From contig JAILCK010000370.1 in NCBI GenBank assembly GCA_024680435.1, positions 1 to 41,126 of the forward strand: DNA of 41,126 bases. The letters are read 5' to 3'. The stretch is from Lachnospiraceae bacterium (GTDB lineage: Bacteria > Bacillota > Clostridia > Lachnospirales > Lachnospiraceae). Both the position numbers and the translations under genes were made by a program. Under the pieces are notes generated by a model. It had not been told where the DNA came from. It did not search any database and saw only the letters and a list, made by a program, of their open reading frames with translations. Shown here piece after piece: positions 6,919 through 16,903 of the stretch (positions are counted from its first letter, which is position 1; the number at the start of each line of letters is the position of its first letter).

Positions 6919-9573
6919 TTAAGCCTTCCACCTGTTTTTTAACATATTTTGAAACTTCGAAAGCTGGTTAAGGGCATCCAAGGGCGTGATGTTTGTTAAA
7001 TCAAGAGATTTTATTTCTTCCAAAACATCTTCGTCTTTAACTGTGTCAAACAAAGAAATCTGATTATAATCAAAGTCATCCTTTTCAGGCTTTTTCTTTA
7101 TGCTGTCGTTTTTAATGTTTACGGCAATACTTTGAACTTTTTCCGTTATGTCATTATCGGATAATTGCTCGGCGATTTCTTTTGCCCTGTTTAAAACAAT
7201 ATCGGGTATGCCTGCAAGACGGGCAACCTGAATACCATAGCTTCTGTCAGCACCACCGGGAATAATCTTTCTTAAAAAGACTATGTCATCCCCTTCTTCT
7301 TTAACGGCAACGCAATAATTGTTTACATTGTCCATCTTATCTTCAAGCTCTGTAAGTTCATGATAATGCGTTGCAAACAATGTTTTCGCACCCAATATCT
7401 TTTTATTGCTTATATGCTCAATAACCGCCCAGGCAATTGACAAGCCGTCAAAAGTGGATGTTCCTCTTCCGATTTCATCAAGTATGAGTAAACTCTTTTG
7501 AGTGGCGTTTCTTAAAATATTGGCCACTTCATTCATTTCAACCATAAAGGTACTCTGGCCGCTTGCCAAATCATCGGAAGCGCCGACTCTTGTAAAGAGC
7601 CTGTCCACAATGCCTATATCAGCCTTCTCCGCAGGCACAAAGGAGCCAATCTGAGCCATAAGTACAATTAATGCCACCTGCCTCATATAAGTGGATTTAC
7701 CGGCCATATTGGGGCCTGTAATAATGCTTATGCAGTTTTTATCATTATCAAGTTTAGTGTCGTTTGGAATAAACAGGCCGCCGTCCATAAGTTTTTCAAC
7801 GACAGGATGCCTTCCGGCTTTAATTGATATATGACCTTTTTCGTTTAAAGAAGGTCTTGAGTATTTGTTTTGCTCGGCTACATAGGCAAGGGAAGCAAAA
7901 ACATCAAGCTTCGCAATTGCTTTTGATGTTTCATAGATTCTTGATACATTTGCAGCAATTGTGTCTCTTACATTACAAAATACATCATACTCAAGGCCAA
8001 AGAGCTTATCCTGAGCGTTTAAAATGTTTTCTTCCATCTCCTTAAGTTCGGGGGTGGTGTATCTTTCGGCATTTGTAAGAGTTTGCTTTCTTATATAGTC
8101 TGAAGGCACCAAATCCTTATATGAATTTGTTACTTCATAATAGTATCCAAATACCTTATTGTATTTAATTTTAAGGTTCTTAATCCCGGTTCTTTCTCTG
8201 TCTTTTTCCTCCAAAGCCAAGAGCCAGTCTTTACCTTCTGTTTTAGCGTTTCTGAAATGATCTATTTCGGACATATATCCGCTTTTAACGATTCCGCCCT
8301 CTTTTAATGTGATGGCCGGTTCGTCTAAAATAGCTTCATTGATCAAAGAATACAAATCCCCAAGCGTATCAATGCTATCAAGTATTTCCTGCGATAGCTT
8401 TGAAGAAAAATCATTAAGAATTGTCTTTATATGAGGAAGAATGTAAAGAGAGTTTTTAAAAGCAATTAAATCTCTGGGATTTGCGGTTTTATAAGTGATT
8501 CTTCCCAGAAGTCTTTCAAGGTCGTAAACTTCGTTTAAATACTCCCTTAACTCTTCTCTGTTTATTGAATCTTTTAAAAGTTCTTCAACAAAATCAAGAC
8601 GTTTATTCATTTCGGACACGTCTAATAAAGGCTGCTCAATATAGCTTCTTAACAGTCTTCCGCCCATTGCTGTCTTTGTTTTATCAAGCACCCAAAGAAG
8701 CGATCCTCTTTTTTGCTTTTCTCGCATGGTTTCACAAAGCTCAAGGTTTCTTCTTGTGGAAGAATCAAGATGCATGAAATTTGTGGAATCATAGACGTGA
8801 ACCGTTGAAATATTTTCTAAGGAATTTTTCTGAGTATCATACAAGAAAGAAAGCATAGCGCCTGCGGCTATGGTTCCCATCTTATAATCAAGAAGGCCTA
8901 ATCCTTCAACAGAATTGACTTTAAAATGCTCTTTTAAATTTCTTAAGCAGTCTTTTTCATCAAAGTGATAGGCATCAATTGAGTTAATGGATACGTCGGT
9001 TCTTTCTTTAATGGATTTAAAAGGAAAATCCGACATCATAAAAGGTTCGTTACATATTATTTCATTAGGAGAATATCTTTGAACTTCATCCAGTATTCCT
9101 CTAATGTCCTTAACTTCCGTAACAAAAAAATCTCCCGTGGTAATATCCGCTACCGATATTCCGATACCGTTATCAAGGTAGCAAATACACATAAGGAAAT
9201 TGTTTGTTCTTTCATCAATTAAAGAAGTATCAAGATTGGTTCCTTTGGACACAATCCTGATAACTTCCCTTTTAACCAAACCCTTTGCAAGTTTGGGATC
9301 TTCAACCTGTTCGCAAATAGCTACTTTATAGCCTCTTGTTACAAGTCTGTTTAAATAAGAGTCAACCGCATGATAAGGAATACCGCACATAGGCGCTCTT
9401 TCATCCTGACCACAGCTTTTACCGGTTAATGTTAATTCAAGTTCTTTGGATGCAACTTTGGCGTCATCAAAAAACATTTCATAAAAATCACCGAGTCTGT
9501 AAAACAATATGCAATCCGGATACTCCTTCTTAGTCTCCAGATATTGTTGCATCATAGGCGTAAAATCTGCCAC
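6919..9573 (-). CDS. mutS: DNA mismatch repair protein MutS
   Basis: The 884-residue protein contains the mismatch-contact motif GDFYEMF near residue 28 and an ABC-type ATPase with Walker A GPNMAGKST (620-628) and Walker B/signature DEIGRGTSTFDGLS from 699. A canonical beta-clamp-binding pentapeptide, QISLF, lies at 838-842. MutS binds mismatches and recruits MutL, encoded immediately downstream. The start is GTG at 9573, with AGGA seven bases before it, and the first residues match the family (FTPMMQQYLETK). Length is typical for MutS1. Confidence 0.98.
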   Translation of the reverse strand: MADFTPMMQQYLETKKEYPDCILFYRLGDFYEMFFDDAKVASKELELTLTGKSCGQDERAPMCGIPYHAVDSYLNRLVTRGYKVAICEQVEDPKLAKGLVKREVIRIVSKGTNLDTSLIDERTNNFLMCICYLDNGIGISVADITTGDFFVTEVKDIRGILDEVQRYSPNEIICNEPFMMSDFPFKSIKERTDVSINSIDAYHFDEKDCLRNLKEHFKVNSVEGLGLLDYKMGTIAAGAMLSFLYDTQKNSLENISTVHVYDSTNFMHLDSSTRRNLELCETMREKQKRGSLLWVLDKTKTAMGGRLLRSYIEQPLLDVSEMNKRLDFVEELLKDSINREELREYLNEVYDLERLLGRITYKTANPRDLIAFKNSLYILPHIKTILNDFSSKLSQEILDSIDTLGDLYSLINEAILDEPAITLKEGGIVKSGYMSEIDHFRNAKTEGKDWLLALEEKDRERTGIKNLKIKYNKVFGYYYEVTNSYKDLVPSDYIRKQTLTNAERYTTPELKEMEENILNAQDKLFGLEYDVFCNVRDTIAANVSRIYETSKAIAKLDVFASLAYVAEQNKYSRPSLNEKGHISIKAGRHPVVEKLMDGGLFIPNDTKLDNDKNCISIITGPNMAGKSTYMRQVALIVLMAQIGSFVPAEKADIGIVDRLFTRVGASDDLASGQSTFMVEMNEVANILRNATQKSLLILDEIGRGTSTFDGLSIAWAVIEHISNKKILGAKTLFATHYHELTELEDKMDNVNNYCVAVKEEGDDIVFLRKIIPGGADRSYGIQVARLAGIPDIVLNRAKEIAEQLSDNDITEKVQSIAVNIKNDSIKKKPEKDDFDYNQISLFDTVKDEDVLEEIKSLDLTNITPLDALNQLSKFQNMLKNRWKA

Positions 9574-9595
9574 TTCTTTGTCCTGCCTTTACTTA

Positions 9596-11008
9596 TCAGT
9601 CAACCACATCTCCGTCATAATAAAAACCATGACATTTGGTAAGCTTAACATTTACAAAGCTACCTATCATGGAAGAATCGCCTTTGAAATGAACAACCGT
9701 ATTCGAAGACATTCTGCCGTCCAAATATGAGTCGTCCTGTTCATTGATTTCTTCGCACAAAACTCTTACTACCCTGTTTTCAAATCGAGCGGTTCTTTCT
9801 TTAGCCATTTCCTGGACTGTAGATAAAACCATGTCGAAATGCTTCTTTACATCCTCTAAGGGAACCTGATCCGGCATTGAAGCCGCAGGGGTGTCTGTTC
9901 TCTTAGAATAAATGAATGTAAATGCGTTGTCGTATTTAGCTTTTTTGATTACATCAATGGTCTCCAAAACATCTTCATAGGTCTCTCCCGGAAAGCCGAC
10001 AATGATGTCAGTTGTAATTGATATATCGGGCATAGCCTTTCTTATTTTTTCAACCAAAGCCAAATACTGTTCTTTTGTATATCTACGATTCATTCGCCTT
10101 AACACTTCAGTTGAGCCTGACTGAAGAGGCAAATGAATGTGCTTACAAATCTTCTTTGAATTAGCCATCACCTCAATAAGTTCATCTGATAAATCCTTAG
10201 GATGCGATGTCATAAAGCGGATTCTTTCAATGCCTTCAACTTCTTCAACCATCTTTAAAAGTTCGGGGAAAGAAACCTCATTATCAAGATTGTTACCATA
10301 TGAATTAACGTTTTGGCCAAGAAGCATAACTTCTTTAACTCCGTCGTCAGCAAGCCGCTTAATCTCTTCAATTATTTCTTCGTGTCTTCTGCTTCTTTCT
10401 CTTCCTCTGACATAAGGCACGATACAATAAGTACAGAAATTATTACAGCCAAACATAATGTTTACGCCTGACTTAAACTTATATTTTCTGGCAACCGGAA
10501 GCCTTTCAACAACCTTATCTGTGCTGTCCCATATTTCAATAACCTGCTTATTCTCTACGTATGTCCGAAGTAAAAGTTCAGGAAAGCTGAAAATATTGTG
10601 TGTCCCAAAAACCAGGTCAACAAACGGATAGCTTTTCTTTATCTTTTCTATAACCGAAGGTTCTTGCATCATGCAACCGCATAAAGCAATCTTCATTTCT
10701 TTATTCTTTTTCTTGTGGCTCTTTAATGCGCCAAGCCTACCGTAAACTCTTTGATTTGCATTGTCTCTGACGGTACAAGTATTGTAGATAACAAAGTCAG
10801 CATCATCTGCTTCATCAATCTTTTCTTCAAATCCTACGGACTTTAAAATACCAAGAATTTTTTCTGAATCTCTGGCATTCATCTGGCATCCGAAAGTGGT
10901 CACCTGACAGGTAAGCTTTCTGCCAAGTTTTTGCTCCTTTTCGTAAATGAGCTTTCTTAACTTATCAATGTAGTCTAACTGTAATAATTCATCATCGTTG
11001 TAAATCAA
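9596..11008 (-). CDS. miaB: tRNA-2-methylthio-N6-dimethylallyladenosine synthase MiaB
   Basis: The 470-residue radical SAM methylthiotransferase has an N-terminal cluster-binding domain with Cys41 (TFGCQMN), Cys78 (NTCTVR) and Cys112 (CGCMMQ). The radical SAM triad is at Cys188, Cys192 and Cys195 (CNNFCTYC). A C-terminal TRAM domain covers about the last 65 residues. It adds the methylthio group at C2 of i6A37 in tRNA, acting after MiaA. The start is TTG at 11008, with GAGG eight bases upstream inside the end of the preceding gene. It sits directly before mutS, a common clostridial arrangement. Confidence 0.97.
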   Translation of the reverse strand: MIYNDDELLQLDYIDKLRKLIYEKEQKLGRKLTCQVTTFGCQMNARDSEKILGILKSVGFEEKIDEADDADFVIYNTCTVRDNANQRVYGRLGALKSHKKKNKEMKIALCGCMMQEPSVIEKIKKSYPFVDLVFGTHNIFSFPELLLRTYVENKQVIEIWDSTDKVVERLPVARKYKFKSGVNIMFGCNNFCTYCIVPYVRGRERSRRHEEIIEEIKRLADDGVKEVMLLGQNVNSYGNNLDNEVSFPELLKMVEEVEGIERIRFMTSHPKDLSDELIEVMANSKKICKHIHLPLQSGSTEVLRRMNRRYTKEQYLALVEKIRKAMPDISITTDIIVGFPGETYEDVLETIDVIKKAKYDNAFTFIYSKRTDTPAASMPDQVPLEDVKKHFDMVLSTVQEMAKERTARFENRVVRVLCEEINEQDDSYLDGRMSSNTVVHFKGDSSMIGSFVNVKLTKCHGFYYDGDVVD

Positions 11009-11010
11009 TA

Positions 11011-11619
11011 TTAAATCCTCAAACTATCTATCTTATTTATTTCAGAAACATTCGTTTTTTCAGTAATAACATAATTCATTTTAATATCGTGTTCTTCATT
11101 TGGAATCGTATCCTTAATTTGCATGGAAAAGCAAAGGCCGATTTTAAGCATTTCTTCTTTATCTTTTAGATAATTATCATAATAGCCCTTACCGTATCCA
11201 AGCCTGTAATTATCCTTGGAAAATGCAACTCCCGGCACAAAAACAACCGTCTTTTTAAGATTGATTTCATCTAAAGAAAACACTCTGTCCAATGACCCTA
11301 TTGGCTCTTTTATTCCCATAAATCCGTCAATAAGTTCTTGCGTTGAATAAATGCGATAAAACTCCATTCTGGCTTCCAAGAAGTTCTCGCATACTTTAGG
11401 TAAATAAACCTTCTTATTGTCTAAGAGCGCAGCCTCAATCAAAGAAAAAGTTCCGACTTCACCATGAAAGTCAGAATAAATCAAAATGCATTCTGCACTT
11501 CTGTATAAAGAAGATCTTATAATGTTTCTTTGAATCTTGTTTGAATACTCAATCCAATCATCTGATTTGATAGCATCGCGCTTATCAATCAAATCCTTCC
11601 TGATTTCCCTTTTATCCAT
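11011..11619 (-). CDS. 5-formyltetrahydrofolate cyclo-ligase
   Basis: The 202-residue protein matches the 5-FCL/MTHFS family, with the conserved C-terminal block GVAFSKDNYRLGYGKGYYD, whose glycines and lysine bind ATP and folate. The enzyme converts 5-formyl-THF to 5,10-methenyl-THF using ATP, salvaging a folate form that inhibits other enzymes. It fits with fhs and folD in the same gene run. The N-terminus (MDKREIRKDLIDKRDAI) looks normal, but AAAGGG abuts the ATG, so the ribosome binding site is poorly spaced. It ends two bases before miaB. Confidence 0.93.
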   Translation of the reverse strand: MDKREIRKDLIDKRDAIKSDDWIEYSNKIQRNIIRSSLYRSAECILIYSDFHGEVGTFSLIEAALLDNKKVYLPKVCENFLEARMEFYRIYSTQELIDGFMGIKEPIGSLDRVFSLDEINLKKTVVFVPGVAFSKDNYRLGYGKGYYDNYLKDKEEMLKIGLCFSMQIKDTIPNEEHDIKMNYVITEKTNVSEINKIDSLRI

Positions 11620-11642
11620 CCCTTTAACACCATTTAAAGCAA

Positions 11643-11861
11643 TTACTTTATCTTATGAACCTTAGTTATTGAACCGTCCAATTCCTGAATTTCTATGTTT
11701 TCAAGCTGAGCCTTTAAGCCCTTCTTTATTGAATCAATGTAATCCTGTCTTAAAGACTTTTGTTCCAAAGCTTCTTCACTTGTTAATGCTCGTTCTTTAG
11801 ATAAATGATAAAGCTCATTGATACGCTTTATTTTTTCATCCATAGTCATTTTGGTACTCAT
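11643..11861 (-). CDS. DUF896 (YnzC-type) small protein
   Basis: The 72-residue protein fits the DUF896 family: two helices and the pattern KIKRINELYHLSKERALT, then LRQDYIDSIK. In Bacillus this family includes small two-helix proteins (YnzC), some linked to the SOS response; the biochemical role is unknown. A strong GGAGG lies before the ATG at 11861. A second in-frame ATG (residue 5) is also possible. The gene sits between a flavoprotein and 5-FCL with short gaps, so it is probably co-transcribed. Confidence 0.85.
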   Translation of the reverse strand: MSTKMTMDEKIKRINELYHLSKERALTSEEALEQKSLRQDYIDSIKKGLKAQLENIEIQELDGSITKVHKIK

Positions 11862-11873
11862 AAAATCCTCCGC

Positions 11874-13502
11874 CTATAAAGGCTTATATTTACTGATAAT
11901 TTTTTCAAAAACTTTCATTCCGTCCATGGCAGCAGACGTGATACCGCCGGCGTACCCGGCACCTTCTCCGCAAGGATAGATTCCTTTAACGTTTATACTT
12001 TCAAAAGAATCATCCCTTGTGATTCTAACAGGAGAAGACGTCCTGCTTTCAACAGCGCTAAGAAGCGCATGATCGTTTGAAAAACCGGGAATAATTCTAT
12101 TAAAATAATCTATTCCTTCAACTATCGCTTCAGACATCTCTTTAGGAAGAATACTACTAACTTTCGCTTTTGTATATACTCCCTTTGTTTGAGGTTTTAC
12201 AGCCATTAAATCATCAAGATTTTGATCGTTTAGATTTTCATAACCGTTAACTTCCGCTTTAAAATCAGCATAAAACTCAACGGGTATTGCTCCGTTTCCT
12301 TCTTTGTATGCGTTTCTTTCAATCTTTCTTTGAAATTCAACACCGGCCAAAGGATGTTCACTTTCGTAATCTTTTGAAGAAACACTTACAACAATTGCAG
12401 AGTTTGCGTTTTCTCCGTCACGCTTTGAATAGCTCATGCCGTTAACACACAAGCATTCAGGTTCTGAAGAAGCGTTTACCACGTAGCCTCCGGGGCACAT
12501 ACAAAACGAGTATACTCCTCGTCCCGAAGTCGATTTATAAGTTAACTTATAAGAAGCCGGAGGTAAATGCTTTAATACTTCCTCATCATCCGTATAAAGG
12601 GCTTTATCGATCATCTTTTGACTGTGCTCTATCCTAAAACCAACAGCAAAGTCTTTTTGCTCCATCTTTAAGCCTTTATCATAAAGCATCTTAAAAGTAT
12701 CTCTTGCGCTGTGTCCGATACAAAGAATAAGATTATCGCATTCTAATTTTGTATTTGAATTTATGGTAACAGAACTAATTCTTCCGTCACTGACAGTAAT
12801 GTCGGTAAGCTCCGCATTAAACCGTATTTCACCGCCAAAAGCCTTTATATCTTCTCTCATGGCCTTAATTACGTTTCTTAAAACGTCGGTTCCGATATGA
12901 GGTTTGGCTTCATAAAGGATGTTGGGATTTGCTCCGTATTTAACAAATATCTCAAGAACTTCTTTGTTTCTTCCAAACTTATCTTTAACCAAAGTGTTAA
13001 GCTTTCCGTCACTGAAAGTTCCGGCACCGCCTTCACCAAACAAAACATTTGAGTTGCGATTTAACACGCCTGTAGTCCAGAAGTTTTCAACATCCTTGGT
13101 TCGAGTATCAATATCAAAGCCTCTTTCTATTAAAATAGGCTTATAACCCGCCTTGGATAAAAAATACGCACAAAAGAGCCCTGCAGGACCGGCGCCTACA
13201 ATAACGGGCTTAGAGCGCATAAATTCTTTACCGGTAATTTCATAAGTATATTTAACGGGCTTATACAAAGAAACCTGATTATTATTGGCACATCTTCTTA
13301 AAACACTGTCTTCGTGTTTAACTTCACATGCAACCGAATAAACAATAAATATATCCGGTTTCTTTCTTGCATCGATAGATTTTTTCTCGATTGACAAAGA
13401 AATAATATCTTCTGGCAAGATTTTTAAAACGGAAGCCGCCTTTAATAAAAGTGCATTTTCCTTTGCGTCCGGTTTTAACTTCATTTGATTAATTAAAATC
13501 AT
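11874..13502 (-). CDS. NAD(P)/FAD-dependent protein (COG2509-like flavoprotein)
   Basis: The 542-residue protein has an N-terminal domain of about 90 residues before a dinucleotide-binding fold, VIVGAGPAGLF (100-110) followed by ILIERG. Later motifs include FGEGGAGTFSDGKL and the C-terminal FAD-contact region with GIYPCGEGAGYAGGI. This layout matches a widespread family of uncharacterised FAD-dependent dehydrogenases. The substrate is unknown. The start overlaps the stop of the upstream flavoprotein (TAATG), so the two are translationally coupled. Length is typical of the family. Confidence 0.85.
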   Translation of the reverse strand: MILINQMKLKPDAKENALLLKAASVLKILPEDIISLSIEKKSIDARKKPDIFIVYSVACEVKHEDSVLRRCANNNQVSLYKPVKYTYEITGKEFMRSKPVIVGAGPAGLFCAYFLSKAGYKPILIERGFDIDTRTKDVENFWTTGVLNRNSNVLFGEGGAGTFSDGKLNTLVKDKFGRNKEVLEIFVKYGANPNILYEAKPHIGTDVLRNVIKAMREDIKAFGGEIRFNAELTDITVSDGRISSVTINSNTKLECDNLILCIGHSARDTFKMLYDKGLKMEQKDFAVGFRIEHSQKMIDKALYTDDEEVLKHLPPASYKLTYKSTSGRGVYSFCMCPGGYVVNASSEPECLCVNGMSYSKRDGENANSAIVVSVSSKDYESEHPLAGVEFQRKIERNAYKEGNGAIPVEFYADFKAEVNGYENLNDQNLDDLMAVKPQTKGVYTKAKVSSILPKEMSEAIVEGIDYFNRIIPGFSNDHALLSAVESRTSSPVRITRDDSFESINVKGIYPCGEGAGYAGGITSAAMDGMKVFEKIISKYKPL

Positions 13503-14731
13503 TATTTATCCTCTTGTTTGCCGGCAGCTCTTCCTGCAATAATTCCCGTAGAAAAAGCCCATTGTAAATTGTAACCTCCGCATAACCCGTCTACATTTAA
13601 CAATTCGCCTGTAATAAAGAGATTCTTATGAAGCTTGGATTCTAAATCATCCGTTACTTCACCCGTTAAAATACCACCGCCTGTAACCTGAGCTTTATCA
13701 AAACCGTTAACATCTACTGCTTTAACGGTTATCTCTTTTAAGCTCAAAACGGCATTTAAAAGTGTATCTTTATCAACATCCGAAACTTTCATCGAAGGCT
13801 TTAAGCCGATTCTTTTGATGATTTCGGTATTAAGCTTCTTATTGTGAATACCCACAAAGAATTCTTCCAAAGTCTGGTTTGGATGAAGAAGCATCTTTGG
13901 AACGATGAAAGCCTTAAGTTTTTCTTCTTCAATACCCGGAAGCAAATCAAGAACAACCTCAACTTTTTTCTTGTTATCCAAAAACTCTGCAACGCAGTGA
14001 CTGATTTGGAAAGAAACAATTCCGGAAATACCCGAATCTGTAAAGAGGAGCTCCCCGCCCTGACTCATTATAAGATTTTCATCGGCAAATAAATAAAGCA
14101 CACAGTCGCTCTTTACACCCGATAATGCTTTAAAGTTTAAGCCCTCGCATTTAATTTGAGTAAGTGCCGGATATAATTTTGTAGATTTATGGTTAAGCTT
14201 ATTTAATATGTCGTATCCGTTAACGGTTTCTTTTGGTGAAAGACCTGCCTTGCCGCCTGTTGCTATAATAACAGCGTCGAATTGATAGGTGTCGCCGTTT
14301 TCAAGTGTTACGACATATGCGTCATTCTTAGTTGAAACAGATATAACATTACTGTCTGTCTTAACCTCCACATTTTTTTCTGTCAAAGCTTGTCTTAATA
14401 AATCCAAAACAGCCGAAGCCTGATCGCATGAGGGATAAAAATAGCCGTTCTTTTCACGAATCAAAAGCCCCAAGCCCGTAAAGTACATTAAAAGCTCTGA
14501 ATTACCAAACTTTGAAAGAATTCTTTCAACAAAGTCATCGTCATCAGTATAATAATGATCCTTTGAAAGATTTGCATTGGTAAAATTACATCTTCCGTTA
14601 CCTGTTACTAAAATCTTCTTACCTACGCGGTCCTTTTTCTCAAATAAAGTTACCGCCGCGCCTTCACCTGCAGCTTCAATAGCTGCCATCAATCCACTTG
14701 CGCCCGCTCCGATAATTCCGACTTTTTTCAT
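13502..14731 (-). CDS. HI0933/BaiN-type NAD(P)/FAD-dependent oxidoreductase
   Basis: The roughly 409-residue flavoprotein starts with the Rossmann motif GIIGAGASGLMAA, then KKILVTGNGRCNFTN, which is diagnostic of the HI0933/YhiN/BaiN family. The C-terminal ELLNVDGLCGGYNLQWAF is the second FAD-contact block. Members are flavin reductases; the clostridial BaiN acts on bile-acid intermediates, but most relatives have no known substrate and a bile-acid role is not implied here. I chose the ATG at 14731 because AAGGGG lies five bases upstream; a GTG two codons earlier overlaps that site. It is coupled to the next flavoprotein gene. Confidence 0.87.
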   Translation of the reverse strand: MKKVGIIGAGASGLMAAIEAAGEGAAVTLFEKKDRVGKKILVTGNGRCNFTNANLSKDHYYTDDDDFVERILSKFGNSELLMYFTGLGLLIREKNGYFYPSCDQASAVLDLLRQALTEKNVEVKTDSNVISVSTKNDAYVVTLENGDTYQFDAVIIATGGKAGLSPKETVNGYDILNKLNHKSTKLYPALTQIKCEGLNFKALSGVKSDCVLYLFADENLIMSQGGELLFTDSGISGIVSFQISHCVAEFLDNKKKVEVVLDLLPGIEEEKLKAFIVPKMLLHPNQTLEEFFVGIHNKKLNTEIIKRIGLKPSMKVSDVDKDTLLNAVLSLKEITVKAVDVNGFDKAQVTGGGILTGEVTDDLESKLHKNLFITGELLNVDGLCGGYNLQWAFSTGIIAGRAAGKQEDK

Positions 14732-14740
14732 ATTCACCCC

Positions 14741-16396
14741 TTACGCACATAAATGCAAACGTTTAAATATTCTATATAACTTACTTCCGCCCGGGAATTT
14801 TTCAAGCTCGTATCTTGTGATTCCCTTTGTAAGAAGCATTGTTATTAAATAAACTATTGCTCCGATGAGTACAGAAAGAACAACAGTGAATCTATTATGT
14901 AATACCTTTGACAATAAACTGTCTATAACAAAAACAACCACACCCATTGCCAAAGAACAAGCCAAAGGCAAAACAAAGGTCTTTTTTACTTCCTGTCTGT
15001 AATTAAGTATTTTCTTAATCGAAACAATATTCATAGCAAATATCGCCAGAGCAAAAATATTGTTTGATAAAGCAACCGCATAAATGTTTAAATCAGTAAA
15101 ATACAAAAGCGAGAGCAAAATGCTAGCATGAATCACTATCGCAATAAGGCCATGGGTAATAGGTTTAATCAACCTGCCCATTCCTTGTAAAATTCCGTTT
15201 GTAAGAGTTGATAAAGAAAACAGTACAACTCCTATGCTTCCTATTCTTAAAAGATTCGGAGCAGTTTCGGTTTTGGTTGAAAAAAGCATCCACACTACAT
15301 TAGGAGCCACAACAGCAAGTCCAACAGCGCAAGGAAAGGCTATAATCATAACAAGTCTTATTACGCTTTCTATCTTTTGATTTAATTCAGGGTACTCTTT
15401 TCTTTTCATAAGTCCCGAAATTGTGGGAACCGTTGACATTCCCATAGAAGCTGCTATGGCAATCGGAACATTGATAAGTACCAGGTATTTTCCTGAATAA
15501 ATTCCCCAGTTAACGGATTTTATCGCTTCAAGACCTTTAACATCCATCATCCAGTTATGAAGACACATATCGAGATAATTGGATATATTATTTACAAAAG
15601 AGCCTACGGTAATAGGTACAATTGTAACCAATAATGCTTTATAAATATCCCAGGAACTGTCAATAACGTGTGTAGGGTCTCTGAAAATTCGTTTTTGAAA
15701 AGTTCTCTTGTTCGCTTTATATACCAAAATCATAAAAGTTAAAGCAAATGCGGCGCCTACGGTATATCCAAGAGTTGCACCTGCCGCTCCGTATGCATTG
15801 GCATAGTTTTCGTTTTGTAAAAGTGCACCGACTTTTCGCCCGTACTTAGTAAAATAATAAGCGCATCCAAGACCTACAGGGACAAGAACAATTGTCTCAA
15901 TAAGTTGAGAGCAAGCGGTTTGGACCATTGAGCCCATTCCTTGGAAATATCCTCTGAATACTGCACTTATACAAAAGAGCAAAAGCGCGGGAGCCAAAAC
16001 TCTAAGCGCAAGATAACTCATAGGCTCGTGATTCATCTTTGATAATCCGTCTGCAAAAACAAACACAAAGCCTGACACAAGCAAGCCTAAAACAACGGCA
16101 AATCTTAGAGTGCACTTAAAAATCTTATCGGCATTTCTGTACTCGCCCTTACTTACCTTGGCTGACACAAGCTTAGAAACCGCAAGGGGGATACCGTATA
16201 CAGAAACCGTAAATGCTACATTGTATACTTCATAAGCCGCCGAATAATAAGCGTTACCCACATCCCCGATAATGTAGGGCATGGGTATTCTTTTAGCAAG
16301 GCCAAGCACCCTTACTAAAATTCCCGCTATGGCAAGGATACTTCCCTGCACCAAAAAATTATTAAATTTACTTTTTTCGTTCTTCTCAATAGACAT
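14741..16396 (-). CDS. MOP-superfamily lipid flippase, MurJ/YtgP-like
   Basis: The 551-residue polytopic protein has about 14 predicted membrane helices and the family start FLVQGSILAIAGILVRVLGLAKRIPMPYIIGD. It contains FRGYFQGMGSM and GILQGMGR, typical of the YtgP/SpoVB branch of COG2244. YtgP of Bacillus is a lipid II flippase (MurJ activity), and its length is close to this protein. Orthology to YtgP rather than SpoVB is inferred from length alone. It follows ybeY by three bases, where many Firmicutes have dgkA and era instead. Expected in the cytoplasmic membrane, supplying precursors for wall synthesis. Confidence 0.85.
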   Translation of the reverse strand: MSIEKNEKSKFNNFLVQGSILAIAGILVRVLGLAKRIPMPYIIGDVGNAYYSAAYEVYNVAFTVSVYGIPLAVSKLVSAKVSKGEYRNADKIFKCTLRFAVVLGLLVSGFVFVFADGLSKMNHEPMSYLALRVLAPALLLFCISAVFRGYFQGMGSMVQTACSQLIETIVLVPVGLGCAYYFTKYGRKVGALLQNENYANAYGAAGATLGYTVGAAFALTFMILVYKANKRTFQKRIFRDPTHVIDSSWDIYKALLVTIVPITVGSFVNNISNYLDMCLHNWMMDVKGLEAIKSVNWGIYSGKYLVLINVPIAIAASMGMSTVPTISGLMKRKEYPELNQKIESVIRLVMIIAFPCAVGLAVVAPNVVWMLFSTKTETAPNLLRIGSIGVVLFSLSTLTNGILQGMGRLIKPITHGLIAIVIHASILLSLLYFTDLNIYAVALSNNIFALAIFAMNIVSIKKILNYRQEVKKTFVLPLACSLAMGVVVFVIDSLLSKVLHNRFTVVLSVLIGAIVYLITMLLTKGITRYELEKFPGGSKLYRIFKRLHLCA

Positions 16397-16399
16397 TAA

Positions 16400-16903
16400 T
16401 CAATCTCTTGTAATATTTAATCTTTTTAGTATATCTTCTTGTTTTGCTTCCATGACTTCTCTCTCATCATCACTCATATGATCGTAGCCAAGTAAGTGTA
16501 ATAAACTGTGAGTAATCAAGAAAGCAACCTCGCGCTTTAAAGAATGACCATATTCATGGGCCTGACTTACAGCGTGATCTGTTGAAATCATAATGTCTCC
16601 CAAAATAAGTTCCCCTGTTTCACAGTCAAAATATTCAGGGTCACCTTCTTTTATGCCGCTAAAATCGGCGGGAGCATTAAAATCGATTGCAGGGAAAGAC
16701 AAAACATCGGTGGCTTTATCCATTTCCCTAAACTCTTTATTAATAGCATGAATATTTTCATCATCTGTGAAAGAAACATTTAAAGATACATTAAGAAACG
16801 GAACATTCTCAGATTTTAAAGTTTCATTTGTCAAATCCTTAATAAGGTTTTCAACATCAAAACCGAATTCAAAATCGAATTCATTCTCAACGTAAAAAGT
16901 CAT
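16400..16903 (-). CDS. ybeY: Endoribonuclease YbeY
   Basis: The 167-residue protein carries the zinc-binding motif HSLLHLLGYDH with His132, His136 and His142, the three metal ligands of YbeY. The usual glycine after the first histidine is serine here. YbeY is a single-strand endoribonuclease needed for 16S rRNA 3-prime maturation and ribosome quality control. The start overlaps the end of the upstream HD-like gene by 17 bases. The phoH - HD protein - ybeY order is conserved in Firmicutes. Confidence 0.96.
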   Translation of the reverse strand: MTFYVENEFDFEFGFDVENLIKDLTNETLKSENVPFLNVSLNVSFTDDENIHAINKEFREMDKATDVLSFPAIDFNAPADFSGIKEGDPEYFDCETGELILGDIMISTDHAVSQAHEYGHSLKREVAFLITHSLLHLLGYDHMSDDEREVMEAKQEDILKRLNITRD

